From Plantibacter elymi (nom. nud.) (GTDB taxonomy: Bacteria > Actinomycetota > Actinomycetes > Actinomycetales > Microbacteriaceae): a stretch of 64,000 bases of DNA. The stretch covers positions 496,001 to 560,000 of the forward strand of contig NZ_FXWJ01000002.1 in the NCBI RefSeq assembly GCF_900177795.1, in the 5' to 3' direction. The notes beneath the pieces are model-generated. The model searched no databases, was not told the origin of the DNA, and worked only from the letters and a program-made list of their open reading frames with translations. Below, piece after piece: positions 44,048 to 53,276 of this stretch; position 1 is the stretch's first letter, and each line of letters starts with the position of its first letter. Made by a program: the position numbers and the translations under genes.

Positions 44048-44661
44048 GTGGCTTCACTCCGATACAGGTGGTGCTTGGTGATGTACTGCACGACACCGTC
44101 GGGAACCAGATACCAGACCGGAAAGCCTTTGCTCACCCGGCTCCGGCAATCCGTCGACGATATCGCTAGGGCCGGAACTTCCAACAAGCTTACGTCGTGC
44201 TGTGGTAATCCGGAAACGTTCAAATCGTGTCCCGGTCTACTCACAGCGACGAAGTGGGCGAGGTCCCAGACCTCTCTGACGTCTTTCCAACTGAGGATCT
44301 GGGCGATCGCATCGGCACCCGTGATGAAGAACAGCTCGGCATCGGGACGCTTGCGGCGCAGATCGCGCAGCGTGTCGATCGTGTACGTCGGTCCGGCTCG
44401 GTCGATGTCGACCCGGCTGACGGTGAAGCGGGGGTTCGCTGCAGTGGCGATCACGGTCATGAGGTACCGGTGCTCGCTGTCGCTCACGCCCGACTTCCGG
44501 TACGGCATGCCGGTCGGGACGAAGACGACCTCATCGAGATCGAAGTGCTGCGCGACCTCCGAGGCGGCGACGAGGTGCCCGTGGTGGATAGGGTCGAACG
44601 TCCCGCCCATGACCCCGATCCGAGGACGACGGGTCGTCGTCTCGGTGACGGGCGCGCTCAC
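44044..44661 (-). CDS. nadD: Nicotinate-nucleotide adenylyltransferase
   Basis: A 205-residue nucleotidyltransferase that makes deamido-NAD from nicotinate mononucleotide. The [11 protein letters not shown] motif is at residues 19-29, and SSTDCRSRV near the C-terminus corresponds to the ISSTxIR motif. The GTG at 44661 is preferred over an ATG at 44721 because it follows the small upstream gene's stop and sits seven bases after a TAGGCT -10 box, whereas the longer frame overlaps that gene by about 50 bases. Confidence 0.93.
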   Translation of the reverse strand: MSAPVTETTTRRPRIGVMGGTFDPIHHGHLVAASEVAQHFDLDEVVFVPTGMPYRKSGVSDSEHRYLMTVIATAANPRFTVSRVDIDRAGPTYTIDTLRDLRRKRPDAELFFITGADAIAQILSWKDVREVWDLAHFVAVSRPGHDLNVSGLPQHDVSLLEVPALAISSTDCRSRVSKGFPVWYLVPDGVVQYITKHHLYRSEAT

Positions 44662-44668
44662 GCCGGAC

Positions 44669-44674
44669 AGCCTA
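44669..44674 (-). promoter_or_regulatory. -10 box for leaderless nadD transcript
   Basis: TAGGCT on the minus strand, seven bases before the nadD GTG. Its first three bases are the TAG stop of the upstream 69-residue gene. Confidence 0.5.
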
Positions 44675-44881
44675 GTGGCCGTGCTCGCCGTGAGCGGAGG
44701 CCGACTCGCCCTTGTCGGCATGGCGGTTGGCGACGTCGCGGTAGCTGAAGGTCACGGCGCCGAGGATGGCGAACAGCACGAGGGCGACCGCGCCGAACAC
44801 CCAGGTCGGTGCGGCGAGTTCGACGGCGTGCTCCGACTCGGCCAGGACGGTGGCAGCCAATACGGACGCGGCAATCGACAT
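44672..44881 (-). CDS. 69-residue membrane protein with His/Glu-rich tail, unknown
   Basis: A short protein with an N-terminal hydrophobic stretch (residues 3-15), one clear membrane helix (about 27-46) and a polar tail ending [16 protein letters not shown]. The ATG at 44881 has AAGGAGA upstream, and TAGACT is present further upstream at about 44921-44926. The position between proA and nadD is consistent with a small conserved gene. No function can be named; the histidines could bind metal. Confidence 0.65.
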   Translation of the reverse strand: MSIAASVLAATVLAESEHAVELAAPTWVFGAVALVLFAILGAVTFSYRDVANRHADKGESASAHGEHGH

Positions 44882-44930
44882 GATCTCTCCTTCTGTGCGA
44901 CGCCTCGTGACGCCCGTACCAGTCTAGCGA

Positions 44931-46199
44931 CTACCGACGGGTGTGGCCCGAACCACGCACGAGCCACTTCGTACTCGTGAGTTCCGGCAGTCCCATCGGT
45001 CCGCGGGCGTGGAGCTTCTGCGTCGAGATGCCGACCTCGGCGCCGAATCCGAACTCGGCGCCGTCGGTGAAGCGGGTCGAGGCGTTGACCATGACGACGG
45101 CCGAATCGACCTCGGCGAGGAACCGGTCGGCGTTCACCACGTCGTTCGTGATGATCGCGTCCGTGTGTCCGGTGGAGTATCGGTCGATGTGCTCGAGCGC
45201 GGCGTCGAGGTCATCGACCACGCGCACCGAGAGCTCGAGCGACATGTGCTCGGTGGACCAGTCCTCCTCCACGGCTGGCACGACGTCGGCGAAGACCTCG
45301 CTGGCGCGTTCGTCCGCGTGGATGAGCACCCCGTGCTCGCGCAGGTCGCCGAGCACGGCGGGCAGCACGCGCGCGGCCGCCGCGCGGTGGACGAGGATCG
45401 TCTCCAGCGCATTGCAGACCGACGGGCGCTGCACCTTGGCGTTGCGGACGATGTCCACGGCCCAGTCGAGTTCGGCACTCTCGTCGAGGAACACGTGGAC
45501 GACGCCGGCGCCGGTCTCGATCACCGGGACCGTCGATTCCCGGACGACCGTCTCGATGAGTGACGCGCTTCCCCGCGGGATGAGGACGTCGATCAGGCCT
45601 CTGGCGTTCATGAGCTGCTTCGCACCGTCGCGACCGAACTCGTCGACGGTCTGCACCGCATCCCCGGGAAGGCCGACGGATTCCAGTGCCGATCGCAGCA
45701 ACCCCACGAGGACCGCGTTCGAGTGTGCCGCCGCCGACCCGCCGCGGAGCACCACGGCGTTGCCGCTCTTGATCGCGAGGGCGGCGATGTCGACCGTGAC
45801 GTTCGGGCGCGCCTCGTAGATCGCACCGACCACACCGAACGGGACGCGTACCTGCTCGAGCTTCACCCCGTCCGGAGTGTTGCTTCCGCGGACCACCTGT
45901 CCGACCGGGTCGACGATCGCGATGACGTCGCGGACCGCCACCGCGAGCCCGTCGATGCGGCCCCGATCGAGGCGGAGACGGTCTTGCAGGCCGACACTGA
46001 TGCCCTGCTCGCGTCCCGCGACGAGGTCGCGCTCGTTGGCCGCGATGACCGCATCCGCGCCCTCGACGATCGCGACGGCGATGGCCTCGAGGGCGCGGTT
46101 CTTCTGCGCGGTCGTCGCCTGGGCGAGGACCCGGGAGGCACGCTTCGCAGCAGTGAGACGATCCGCGAGTGGCAGCACGGTGGTGGTTGGCGACGACAT
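44931..46199 (-). CDS. proA: Gamma-glutamyl phosphate reductase (glutamate-5-semialdehyde dehydrogenase)
   Basis: A 422-residue NADPH-dependent enzyme, the second step of proline synthesis. The catalytic Cys lies in RPSVCNALET near 260, and the substrate block VIPRGSASLIETVV, with KSGNAVVLRGGSAA, is present. The ATG at 46199 lies six bases after a TAGAAT box (46206-46211), suggesting an independent leaderless promoter within the obgE-proB-proA series. A 42-base gap separates it from proB. Confidence 0.96.
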   Translation of the reverse strand: MSSPTTTVLPLADRLTAAKRASRVLAQATTAQKNRALEAIAVAIVEGADAVIAANERDLVAGREQGISVGLQDRLRLDRGRIDGLAVAVRDVIAIVDPVGQVVRGSNTPDGVKLEQVRVPFGVVGAIYEARPNVTVDIAALAIKSGNAVVLRGGSAAAHSNAVLVGLLRSALESVGLPGDAVQTVDEFGRDGAKQLMNARGLIDVLIPRGSASLIETVVRESTVPVIETGAGVVHVFLDESAELDWAVDIVRNAKVQRPSVCNALETILVHRAAAARVLPAVLGDLREHGVLIHADERASEVFADVVPAVEEDWSTEHMSLELSVRVVDDLDAALEHIDRYSTGHTDAIITNDVVNADRFLAEVDSAVVMVNASTRFTDGAEFGFGAEVGISTQKLHARGPMGLPELTSTKWLVRGSGHTRR

Positions 46200-46205
46200 G
46201 CGTCG

Positions 46206-46211
46206 ATTCTA
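46206..46211 (-). promoter_or_regulatory. -10 box for leaderless proA transcript
   Basis: TAGAAT on the minus strand, six bases before the proA ATG, in the 42-base gap after proB. Confidence 0.5.
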
Positions 46212-46241
46212 CTCAGCGGCGTCTGGTGGACGCTCGCCGCG

Positions 46242-47021
46242 TCACGCCGGTTGGAACCAGGTGCCGAGGTGCTCACCGCGGAGGGCGGACGCGACGTTCG
46301 TCGTCGACGTCACGAGCACGGAGGTCCCCGCCTCGGCGGCCAACCGGGCTGCCGACACCTTCGTGCCCGCTCCCCCGGTGCCGACGCCAGCGGAGCCGAT
46401 GTCGCCGAAGGTGACGCCCGAGAGGGTGTCTCCGAACGGGACCTCCTCGATGCGCTCGGCACCCGCTTCGTGCGGAGGGCGGGTGTACAGCGCGTCGACG
46501 TCGCTCAGGAGGACGAGGACGTCGGCCGCGACGAGGACCGACACGAGGGCCGCAAGGCGGTCGTTGTCGCCGAAGCGGATCTCGTGCGTCGCGACGGTGT
46601 CGTTCTCGTTCACGATCGGCAGGATGCGCAACCCGAGGAGGCGTTCCATCGCCCGCTGGGCGTTGCTCCGGTGGCTGGGGTTCTCGAGGTCGCCGGCGGT
46701 GAGCAGCACCTGGCCCGCGACGATGCCGAACCGGTCGAGGCTGTCCTGGTACCGGTAGATCAGCACGTTCTGCCCGACGGCGGCGGCCGCCTGCTGCGTC
46801 GCCAGGTCGCTCGGACGCGCGTCGAGCCGGAGGTAGGGCATGCCGGTCGCGATGGCGCCCGAGGACACGAGGATGACCTCGGTGCCTCGGGCGTGAGCCT
46901 CGGCCAGAGCCTCGACCAGCGCAGTGATCTGCCCGGCGTTGTCGCCACTGATCGAGGAGGACCCGACCTTCACGACGATGCGTCGCGCCGAGGGGATGCC
47001 ACTGCGCTGGTGGATGGTCAC
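46242..47021 (-). CDS. proB: Glutamate 5-kinase, short form without PUA domain
   Basis: A 259-residue amino-acid kinase, first step of proline synthesis. Blocks [37 protein letters not shown] and [15 protein letters not shown] are intact. The protein ends after the kinase domain, so the C-terminal PUA domain of the ~370-residue form is absent; this short form is known in actinobacteria and other phyla. The ATG at 47021 overlaps the obgE stop by four bases. Confidence 0.95.
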   Translation of the reverse strand: MTIHQRSGIPSARRIVVKVGSSSISGDNAGQITALVEALAEAHARGTEVILVSSGAIATGMPYLRLDARPSDLATQQAAAAVGQNVLIYRYQDSLDRFGIVAGQVLLTAGDLENPSHRSNAQRAMERLLGLRILPIVNENDTVATHEIRFGDNDRLAALVSVLVAADVLVLLSDVDALYTRPPHEAGAERIEEVPFGDTLSGVTFGDIGSAGVGTGGAGTKVSAARLAAEAGTSVLVTSTTNVASALRGEHLGTWFQPA

Positions 47022-48592
47022 CGGTCGTCGTCCTCCGTCGTGACACGCTCGTCCTGCTGTGCGTCGGCCGGCACGGAGCCGACCTCGAAGCCCTCGTCGT
47101 CGTTCCAGAGACCGGCCGCACGTTCGCGGAGCAGCTCGGCACGGGCCTCGGCCTTGGCGTCCATGCGCTCGAAGTACTCGTCGCGACGCTGGTTGCGCGT
47201 CGGGCGGTGGCTCGCGTCGAGGCGCGGGTCCGTTCCACGCGGCTGCGTCAGCAGTTCTGCGGTGCTCGTGAGTGTGGGCTCCCAGTCGAAGACCACACCG
47301 CCACCCGCACCGATCATCACGGTCGCGCCGGCGACGGCACCGGCCTTGAAGAGCGCCTCTTCGACGCCGAGCTTCGCCAGGCGGTCCGCGAGGAACCCGA
47401 CGGCCTCCTCGTTGTTGAAGTCCGTCTGCTGCACCCAGCGTTCCGGCTTCGCGCCGAGGATCCGGTAGAGGTTGCCGTAGGTGCCACCCTCGACCGTGAC
47501 GGTGAACTTGGAGTCGTCGACCGGCTTCGGACGCAGCACGATCCGGGGCTTGGCGGCCTCAAGGGCTGCGCGGGCGCGGCTCTCCTCGACGAGCTCGCTC
47601 AACGCGAACGAGAGCTGTCGGAGGCCTTCGCGTGAGACCGTCGAGATCTCGAAGACCTTGTAGCCGCGCGCCTCGAGGTCGGGACGCAGGAACTCGGCGA
47701 GCTCCCTCGCCTCCGGGACGTCGATCTTGTTGAGGGCGATGAGCTGCGGGCGCTCGACCAGCGGCGTCTGCCCCTCCGGCACCGGGTAGGCGGCGAGCTC
47801 GGCCAGGATGATGTCGAGGTCGCTGATCGGGTCGCGTCCCGGTTCGAGCGTCGCGCAGTCCAGCACGTGCAGGAGCGCGGAGCAGCGCTCGACGTGACGC
47901 AGGAACTCGAGACCGAGGCCCTTGCCCTCACTGGCGCCCTCGATGAGCCCGGGGACGTCCGCCATGGTGTAGCGGACCTCGCCGGCCTCGACGACGCCGA
48001 GGTTCGGGTGCAGGGTGGTGAACGGGTAGTCCGCGATCTTGGGCTTCGCCGCGGACATCGCCGCGATGAGGCTGGACTTGCCGGCGGAGGGGTACCCGAC
48101 GAGCGCGACGTCGGCGACGGTCTTCAGCTCGAGGAGGACGTCGCCTTCCCAGCCGGGCGTGCCGAGCAGCGCGAACCCGGGGGCCTTGCGCTTCGTCGAG
48201 GAGAGTGCCGCGTTCCCGAGGCCACCCTGGCCGCCGGGAGCGACGACGAACTCCATGCCGGGCTCGACGAAGTCGACGAGTTCGACGCCGTCGACGTCCT
48301 TGACGACCGTCCCGACGGGGACCGGCAGGATGAGCGTCTCGCCCTGGAACCCGTTGCGGTGGTCGCCCATGCCGAAGCCGCCGGTGTCGGAGCTCCGGTG
48401 CGGTGACCGGTGGTACCCGAGCAGCGTCGTGATCTGAGGATCGGACACGAGCACGATGTCACCACCGTGTCCGCCGTTGCCGCCATCGGGGCCGGCCAGC
48501 GGCTTGAACTTCTCGCGCTTCACGGAGACGCAGCCGTTGCCGCCGCCGCCCGCTCGCAGGTGCAGTGTGACCCGGTCGACGAATGTGACCAT
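47018..48592 (-). CDS. obgE: GTPase ObgE/CgtA, 50S assembly and stress factor
   Basis: A 524-residue GTPase. The Gly-rich Obg fold spans residues 1-158, with [14 protein letters not shown]. The G domain begins with GYPSAGKSS near 167 and has [10 protein letters not shown]. An OCT domain (about 345-425) and a charged tail end the protein; the OCT domain is typical of Gram-positive Obg. It associates with the 50S subunit, as does L27 encoded next to it. The ATG at 48592 is separated from rpmA by a strong hairpin, so its expression may be attenuated relative to the ribosomal genes. Confidence 0.96.
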   Translation of the reverse strand: MVTFVDRVTLHLRAGGGGNGCVSVKREKFKPLAGPDGGNGGHGGDIVLVSDPQITTLLGYHRSPHRSSDTGGFGMGDHRNGFQGETLILPVPVGTVVKDVDGVELVDFVEPGMEFVVAPGGQGGLGNAALSSTKRKAPGFALLGTPGWEGDVLLELKTVADVALVGYPSAGKSSLIAAMSAAKPKIADYPFTTLHPNLGVVEAGEVRYTMADVPGLIEGASEGKGLGLEFLRHVERCSALLHVLDCATLEPGRDPISDLDIILAELAAYPVPEGQTPLVERPQLIALNKIDVPEARELAEFLRPDLEARGYKVFEISTVSREGLRQLSFALSELVEESRARAALEAAKPRIVLRPKPVDDSKFTVTVEGGTYGNLYRILGAKPERWVQQTDFNNEEAVGFLADRLAKLGVEEALFKAGAVAGATVMIGAGGGVVFDWEPTLTSTAELLTQPRGTDPRLDASHRPTRNQRRDEYFERMDAKAEARAELLRERAAGLWNDDEGFEVGSVPADAQQDERVTTEDDDR

Positions 48593-48635
48593 GGACGCTC
48601 AGCCCCTCTCTGGATCATGGAACTCGGTTGTACGA

Positions 48636-48669
48636 CAGCAGGGGGCGGGCCGAAGCCCGCCCCCTGCTG
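48636..48669 (-). terminator. Perfect UUCG-capped hairpin between rpmA and obgE
   Basis: A 15-bp stem, CAGCAGGGGGCGGGC (plus strand 48636-48650) and its complement (48655-48669). On the transcribed strand the loop is TTCG closed by C-G, a very stable tetraloop. No U-run follows. It can reduce transcription of obgE relative to rplU-rpmA or protect the 3' end of the ribosomal mRNA. Confidence 0.8.
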
Positions 48670-48683
48670 GAAAGACGTTGTTG

Positions 48684-48941
48684 CTACTCTGCAGCAGCGA
48701 CGATGTTGACGACCTTGCGGCCGCCCTTGTTGCCGAACTGCACGGAGCCAGCCTCGAGGGCGAACAGCGTGTCGTCGCCGCCACGACCGACGTTGGCGCC
48801 GGGGTGGAAGTGCGTGCCGCGCTGGCGGACGAGGATCTCGCCCGCGAGGACGACCTGGCCGCCGAAGCGCTTCACACCGAGACGCTGTGCGTTGGAGTCA
48901 CGACCGTTGCGAGTGGAACTCGCACCCTTCTTGTGTGCCAT
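48684..48941 (-). CDS. rpmA: 50S ribosomal protein L27
   Basis: An 85-residue protein beginning [20 protein letters not shown], typical of L27, which lies near the peptidyl-transferase centre. There is no N-terminal extension that would need Prp cleavage, as that extension is a firmicute trait. It lies 20 bases after rplU. Confidence 0.97.
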   Translation of the reverse strand: MAHKKGASSTRNGRDSNAQRLGVKRFGGQVVLAGEILVRQRGTHFHPGANVGRGGDDTLFALEAGSVQFGNKGGRKVVNIVAAAE

Positions 48942-48961
48942 CTCTTCTTCTCCTCGATGCC

Positions 48962-49270
48962 TTACTTGATGCCGGTGATCTTGACGCGCGTGAGCTCCTG
49001 ACGGTGCCCCTGACGCTTCTTGTAACCGGTCTTGTTCTTGAACTTCTGGATGATGATCTTCGGACCGCGGAGGTTCTCGAGCACCTCGGCCGTCACCGTG
49101 ATCTTCGCGAGCGACTTCGCGTCGGAGATGATCTTCTCACCGTCGACGTGGAGCACCGCGGGAAGCTCGATGTTGCCATCCTTGTCGGCCTTGACCCGGT
49201 CCATCGTGACGATGGTTCCGATCTCGACCTTCTCCTGCCGTCCTCCGGCGCGCACAACTGCGTAAACCAC
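48962..49270 (-). CDS. rplU: 50S ribosomal protein L21
   Basis: A 102-residue protein matching L21: [21 protein letters not shown] at the start and [23 protein letters not shown] at the end. The GTG at 49270 fits the conserved N-terminus; the frame is open further upstream without homology. A strong promoter lies about 140 bases upstream, leaving a structured leader. It is cotranscribed with rpmA. Confidence 0.96.
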   Translation of the reverse strand: MVYAVVRAGGRQEKVEIGTIVTMDRVKADKDGNIELPAVLHVDGEKIISDAKSLAKITVTAEVLENLRGPKIIIQKFKNKTGYKKRQGHRQELTRVKITGIK

Positions 49271-49288
49271 TACGTACCCGTTCTTTGG

Positions 49289-49401
49289 GGAGCGAAACGC
49301 TCCGACTGACTGTTGCTGGAAGTTACTGCTCGGAAAGGCTCGAACACGTGGGACACCTTGATGGCAGAAAACCGTTGGGCGTGGCATTGAAAACTCAATG
49401 C
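49289..49401 (-). promoter_or_regulatory. Structured leader of the rplU-rpmA mRNA
   Basis: The 138-base leader holds two perfect hairpins: GCATTGA/TCAATGC (plus 49384-49390 and 49395-49401) just after the start site, and GGAGCG/CGCTCC (49289-49294 and 49298-49303) 18 bases before the GTG. No strong ribosome binding site is visible in front of the GTG. Ribosomal-protein leaders often mediate autoregulation; whether this one does is unknown. Confidence 0.5.
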
Positions 49402-49414
49402 ACACCAACGGTCG

Positions 49415-49443
49415 AGTTTACTTCATCGTGCAGTCCAGGTCAA
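49415..49443 (-). promoter_or_regulatory. Strong promoter of rplU-rpmA-obgE
   Basis: On the minus strand TTGACC (49438-49443), exactly 17 bases, then TAAACT (49415-49420). Among the best promoter matches in the window; transcription would start near 49408. The region 49444-49590 beyond it shows no other gene. Confidence 0.75.
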
Positions 49444-49605
49444 ACCAGTGGGCACAGAACCTCGTGACCGAGGCTGTTCCTCACGGCTCCCACACCGGAC
49501 GCACTCGACCAGTGTACCCCGGGGGCCCCTGAACGCCGGCCGGGTGCCCGGCGCGTCCGACCACGGACGGGAATCGCGATGGAGGCTCGATGGTTGGATG
49601 GAGGC

Positions 49606-49896
49606 ATGACGGTGCTCATCGATCCCCCGCTGTGGCCGGCGCACGGCACGCTCTGGTCCCACGTGGTGAGCGACAGCTCCCTGGAGGAGTTGCACGCCTT
49701 CGCCGGACGCACCGGGCTCCCGCCGCGATCGTTCGACCTCGACCACTATGACGTCCCCGCCGAGCGCCATGCGTCGCTCGTGGCGGCCGGCGCCGTCGCG
49801 GTGACCGGCGGCGAACTCGTCCGTCGACTCATCGCCAGCGGCTTGCGCATCACCGCACGCGAACGGCGCGCCTCCCGAGGAGACGCGCCGTCCTGA
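49606..49896 (+). CDS. DUF4031 family protein
   Basis: A 96-residue soluble protein. The motif MTVLIDPPLWPAHGTLWSHVVSD followed by SFDLDHYDVPAERHASLVAAGA matches the DUF4031 family, whose role is unknown. The ATG at 49606 follows TTGGAT by six bases (49594-49599), compatible with a leaderless start. It is a single gene, divergent from rplU. An 8-bp perfect stem ACGGCGCG/CGCGCCGT (49863-49870 and 49884-49891) overlaps its last codons and may end transcription before the convergent rne. Confidence 0.82.
   Translation: MTVLIDPPLWPAHGTLWSHVVSDSSLEELHAFAGRTGLPPRSFDLDHYDVPAERHASLVAAGAVAVTGGELVRRLIASGLRITARERRASRGDAPS
49863..49891. terminator. Hairpin overlapping the 3' end of the DUF4031 gene
   Basis: ACGGCGCG and CGCGCCGT form a perfect 8-bp stem around an inner CCTC/GAGG pairing. 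It ends three bases before the stop codon and about 15 bases before the convergent rne stop. Confidence 0.5.
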
Positions 49897-49906
49897 TGCG
49901 ACCGGA

Positions 49907-52336
49907 CTATTCGGCCTGACGCTGCGCGCCGTCCGAACCGACGGCCTGTCCGCCCGCGAGTGAAGCGGTCGACACCCGGCGGCTGCGGCCGCGGCCCTGG
50001 CCCGGCTGCTTCGGCTCGGGGAGCGCGTCGAGGACGGATTCGAGCAGGTGCTCGGGGTCTGCGACGGCTGCGCGACGCGGCTTGTCGGCGACCGGTGCGA
50101 TCGGCAGATCGAGCAAGGCCAGCGCCGGTGCCGCGGATTCGCTCGGCGCCTCGACCGAGCGTTCCTCCGAGGCACCCCGGCGGGACCCGTCACCGCCACG
50201 ACGGCGCGGCTCACGCTTCTCGCGCCGGCTCCGCCGACCGTCGTGCGACCCGGTGGACGATCCGGACTGATCCTCCGGCGACGTCGAGGACTCGTCCGCG
50301 ACCGATTCCCCGGAACCCTGCGCCTCGGTGTGCTGCGACTGCGTGTGCTGCGCCTCGGCCACGACGGCGTCGGCCACTGCCTCGGCGGCGGCGAGCTCCT
50401 CGTGGTGGAGCGTGCGCGCCGCGATCAGGGCGAGCGCGTTCTTCGCGTCGTCAGTGATCCCGTGCGTCTGTCCGGCTGGCTTCTGCTGAGCGCTCTGGCC
50501 GTTCGAGGAGGGCTGGCCGCCCTGGGACCCACCCTTGCCGCGCCGGCGCTGCTGCTCCGGCTGCGGCGTCTGGCGGTGCTTCACGACGGGGTCGTGGTGC
50601 ACGACCACGCCGCGTCCGGCGCAGACCTCGCAGGGCTCACTGAACGTCTCGAGCAGGCCGAGGCCGAGCTTCTTGCGCGTCATCTGCACGAGACCGAGCG
50701 AGGTGACCTCGGCGACCTGGTGCTTCGTGCGGTCGCGGCTGAGGCACTCCACGAGGCGGCGCAGCACGAGGTCGCGGTTCGACTCGAGCACCATGTCGAT
50801 GAAGTCGACGACGATGATCCCGCCGATGTCGCGCAGCCGCAGCTGACGCACGACCTCCTCAGCGGCCTCGAGGTTGTTCTTGGTGACCGTCTCCTCGAGG
50901 TTGCCGCCGGAACCGACGAACTTTCCCGTGTTGACGTCGACGACCGTCATGGCCTCGGTGCGGTCGATGACAAGGGATCCGCCGGACGGCAGCCAGACCT
51001 TGCGGTCGAGCGCCTTCTCGATCTGCTCGGCGATGCGGTAGTCGACGAAGGAGTCGCCCGTGCCGTCGTACGGCTCGACACGCTCGAGCAGGTCCGGGGC
51101 GACGCCGCGCAGGTAGCTCTGGATGTCCTGCAGCGCGTCCGAGCCCTGGATGACGAGCTTGTGGAAGTCCTCGTTGAAGACGTCGCGGATGATCTTGATG
51201 AGCAGGTCGGGCTCGCTGTGCAGCAGTGCCGGCGACTGGACCGTCTCGATCTGACGGGAGATCTCCGACCACTGCGACTTCAGCCGAGTCACGTCGAGCG
51301 TGAGCTGCTCCTCGGTCGCGCCCTCGGCGGCCGTGCGGACGATGACGCCGACGTTCTCCGGGAGGACCTCCTTGAGGATCTTCTTCAGGCGGGCGCGCTC
51401 CGTGTCGGGCAGCTTGCGCGAGATGCCGTTCATCGAGCCGTTCGGCACGTAGACGAGGTAGCGACCGGGGAGCGAGACCTGACTCGTCAGGCGCGCGCCC
51501 TTGTGTCCGACCGGGTCCTTCGTGACCTGGACGAGGACCTTGTCGCCGCCCTTCAGCGCGAGCTCGATCCGGCGGGGCTGGTTGCCCGTCTCCACGGAGT
51601 CCCAGTCGACCTCGCCGGAGTAGAGCACCGCGTTGCGTCCGCGACCGATGTCGACGAACGCCGCCTCCATGCTGGGCAGGACGTTCTGCACGCGGCCGAG
51701 GTAGACGTTGCCGATGAGCGACGCCTCCTGGCTCCGGGCGACGTAGTGCTCCACGAGCACGCCGTCCTCCAGCACGCCGATCTGCGTCTTGCCGTTCTTG
51801 GAGCGGACGACCATGACACGGTCTACCGATTCGCGACGGGCGAGGAACTCGGCCTCGGTGACGACCGGACGACGACGACCGGCGTCGCGTCCGTCACGGC
51901 GACGCTGCTTCTTGGCCTCGAGCCTCGTCGAGCCGCGCACCTTCTGCGGTTCGGTGATGAGTTCCGGCTCACGCGGCGTGCGGACCTTGACCACGTTGCG
52001 GGTGTCGGGGCGCGAGTCGCCGCCCCGCTCGCCCTGCTCCGGTCCGTCCTCGCCGGCACGACGACGCGTGCGACGCCTCGACGAGCTGAGCTCCGCCTCG
52101 AGCGGTTCGTCGTCGCGGTGGACGATCGGCGGCAGGTCGGGCGCCTGGAACAGCAGCATGGTGGTCGGTGGACGCACCGGTGCGGCCGCAGTCTTCTGGT
52201 CGTCGGGCCCGGCCGCCTGGGCGTCCGTCTCGGTGCTGGTCGACTCGTCCGCCGTCTCGGGCGTCGTGAGGTGCTGGTCGGTCGGTTCGTGCTCGGTCCC
52301 CGGCGTGGCCGGATCCTCGGTGTGCTCTTTCACCAT
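49907..52336 (-). CDS. rne: Ribonuclease E/G
   Basis: An 809-residue RNase E/G family endonuclease. A charged, low-complexity N-terminal extension (about residues 1-170) precedes the catalytic core, as in actinobacterial RNase E. The core holds the S1 domain (SLIGNVYLGRVQNVLPSMEAAFVD), the DNase I-like active site (VVDVNTGKFVG and GIIVVDFIDM) and the zinc link CEVCAGRG. A long C-terminal Gln/Ala/Arg-rich tail (about 600-809) should scaffold other decay enzymes. The ATG at 52336 is preceded by GGGGAG ten bases upstream and a leader of about 210 bases. Confidence 0.95.
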   Translation of the reverse strand: MVKEHTEDPATPGTEHEPTDQHLTTPETADESTSTETDAQAAGPDDQKTAAAPVRPPTTMLLFQAPDLPPIVHRDDEPLEAELSSSRRRTRRRAGEDGPEQGERGGDSRPDTRNVVKVRTPREPELITEPQKVRGSTRLEAKKQRRRDGRDAGRRRPVVTEAEFLARRESVDRVMVVRSKNGKTQIGVLEDGVLVEHYVARSQEASLIGNVYLGRVQNVLPSMEAAFVDIGRGRNAVLYSGEVDWDSVETGNQPRRIELALKGGDKVLVQVTKDPVGHKGARLTSQVSLPGRYLVYVPNGSMNGISRKLPDTERARLKKILKEVLPENVGVIVRTAAEGATEEQLTLDVTRLKSQWSEISRQIETVQSPALLHSEPDLLIKIIRDVFNEDFHKLVIQGSDALQDIQSYLRGVAPDLLERVEPYDGTGDSFVDYRIAEQIEKALDRKVWLPSGGSLVIDRTEAMTVVDVNTGKFVGSGGNLEETVTKNNLEAAEEVVRQLRLRDIGGIIVVDFIDMVLESNRDLVLRRLVECLSRDRTKHQVAEVTSLGLVQMTRKKLGLGLLETFSEPCEVCAGRGVVVHHDPVVKHRQTPQPEQQRRRGKGGSQGGQPSSNGQSAQQKPAGQTHGITDDAKNALALIAARTLHHEELAAAEAVADAVVAEAQHTQSQHTEAQGSGESVADESSTSPEDQSGSSTGSHDGRRSRREKREPRRRGGDGSRRGASEERSVEAPSESAAPALALLDLPIAPVADKPRRAAVADPEHLLESVLDALPEPKQPGQGRGRSRRVSTASLAGGQAVGSDGAQRQAE

Positions 52337-52467
52337 TCCTGGTGTACTCCCCTATGCCGGGTCGGTGGCCGCGCCACCCTCCGGTTCTTCGTCTCGTGCG
52401 TGCGGCCGCGGGTGCAGCCGTTCGCAAATCCTGTGTGATCGCTGGCTCTCGGAGCTCTCACGATCGT

Positions 52468-52483
52468 GCCGGCACGTGCCGGC
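52468..52483. repeat. Perfect 16-base palindrome in the rne leader
   Basis: GCCGGCACGTGCCGGC is fully self-complementary. Nearby CAACA/TGTTG (52505-52509 and 52514-52518) forms another short hairpin. Both lie in the 309-base rne/VKOR gap, within the predicted rne leader. Confidence 0.5.
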
Positions 52484-52556
52484 GGGTCCTGGGCTCTCAT
52501 TGCCCAACAAGCCTGTTGTGTCGTGCGGTCGAGCGCGGCTCGGGCACCACCCCACG

Positions 52557-52562
52557 ATTATC
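52557..52562 (-). promoter_or_regulatory. -10 box of rne
   Basis: GATAAT on the minus strand (5 of 6 consensus). The -35 at the 17-base position is weak (AGGACC). It predicts a start near 52550 and a 214-base 5' leader. The remainder of the gap carries the palindrome above, a CCCGCC/GGCGGG hairpin (52609-52628) and the VKOR -10 box GAGAAT (52634-52639). Confidence 0.5.
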
Positions 52563-52645
52563 GCACGAACAGGGCCGACGGTCCTGAGTACGGACCACCC
52601 GGGCATGTCCCGCCGCCGTTCAGGCGGGCGTGCGAGAATCAGGGC

Positions 52646-53245
52646 GTGTCAACTCCGGTCATCGACGCGCGCCCCAGGGGCCTCGCCATCTTCCTCATCG
52701 TCGCAGGTGTCATCGGGTGGATCGCGGCGTTCGCGCTCACCCTCGACAAGTTCCAGCTCCTGCAGGATCCGAACGCCCAGCTCGGCTGCAATCTGAGCAT
52801 CCTCGTGCAGTGCGGGGTCAACCTGAACTCCTGGCAGGGCGCCATCCTCGGGTTCCCGAACCCGATCATCGGTCTCGCCGCCTGGATCGCCCCGATCGCC
52901 GTCGGCGTCGCGGTCCTCGCGGGTGCGCAGTTCGCGCGGTGGTTCTGGATCGCGTTCAACATCGGGTTCCTCGGTGCGCTGGGATTCGTCATCTGGCTGA
53001 TCTCGCAGAGCATCTTCGTCCTCGGCACGCTGTGCCCGTGGTGCATGGTCACCTGGTCGGTGACGATCCCCTCGTTCATCGCGGTGACCGCGTTCACCCT
53101 GCGGAACGGCATCATCCCGGCGTCCCCCGCCGTCCGCCGCGTCGCCGGGGTCGTGTCCTCCTGGATCGTGGTGGTGACGCTCGGGTGCTACCTCGTGGTG
53201 GCGGTCATCGCCCAGCTGCGCCTCGACGTCCTCTCCTACCTGTAG
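52646..53245 (+). CDS. Vitamin K epoxide reductase-family protein (disulfide-generating VKOR)
   Basis: A 199-residue four-helix membrane protein. The loop Cys48 and Cys56 (GCNLSILVQCG) and the quinone-site Cys130-Pro-Trp-Cys133 are the four cysteines of bacterial VKOR, which regenerates oxidised thiol oxidoreductase using menaquinone. No DsbA-type partner is nearby. The GTG at 52646 lies six bases after GAGAAT, fitting a leaderless start. It is convergent with ndk over a strong hairpin. Confidence 0.93.
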   Translation: MSTPVIDARPRGLAIFLIVAGVIGWIAAFALTLDKFQLLQDPNAQLGCNLSILVQCGVNLNSWQGAILGFPNPIIGLAAWIAPIAVGVAVLAGAQFARWFWIAFNIGFLGALGFVIWLISQSIFVLGTLCPWCMVTWSVTIPSFIAVTAFTLRNGIIPASPAVRRVAGVVSSWIVVVTLGCYLVVAVIAQLRLDVLSYL

Positions 53246-53276
53246 CCGGTGGCGGCCTGAACGGCCGCCGGACGTG

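Noticed and set aside
44662-44721. Longer nadD start at ATG 44721.
   Set aside because: It would overlap the 69-residue gene by about 50 bases, and the -10 box at 44669 would lie inside the coding region.
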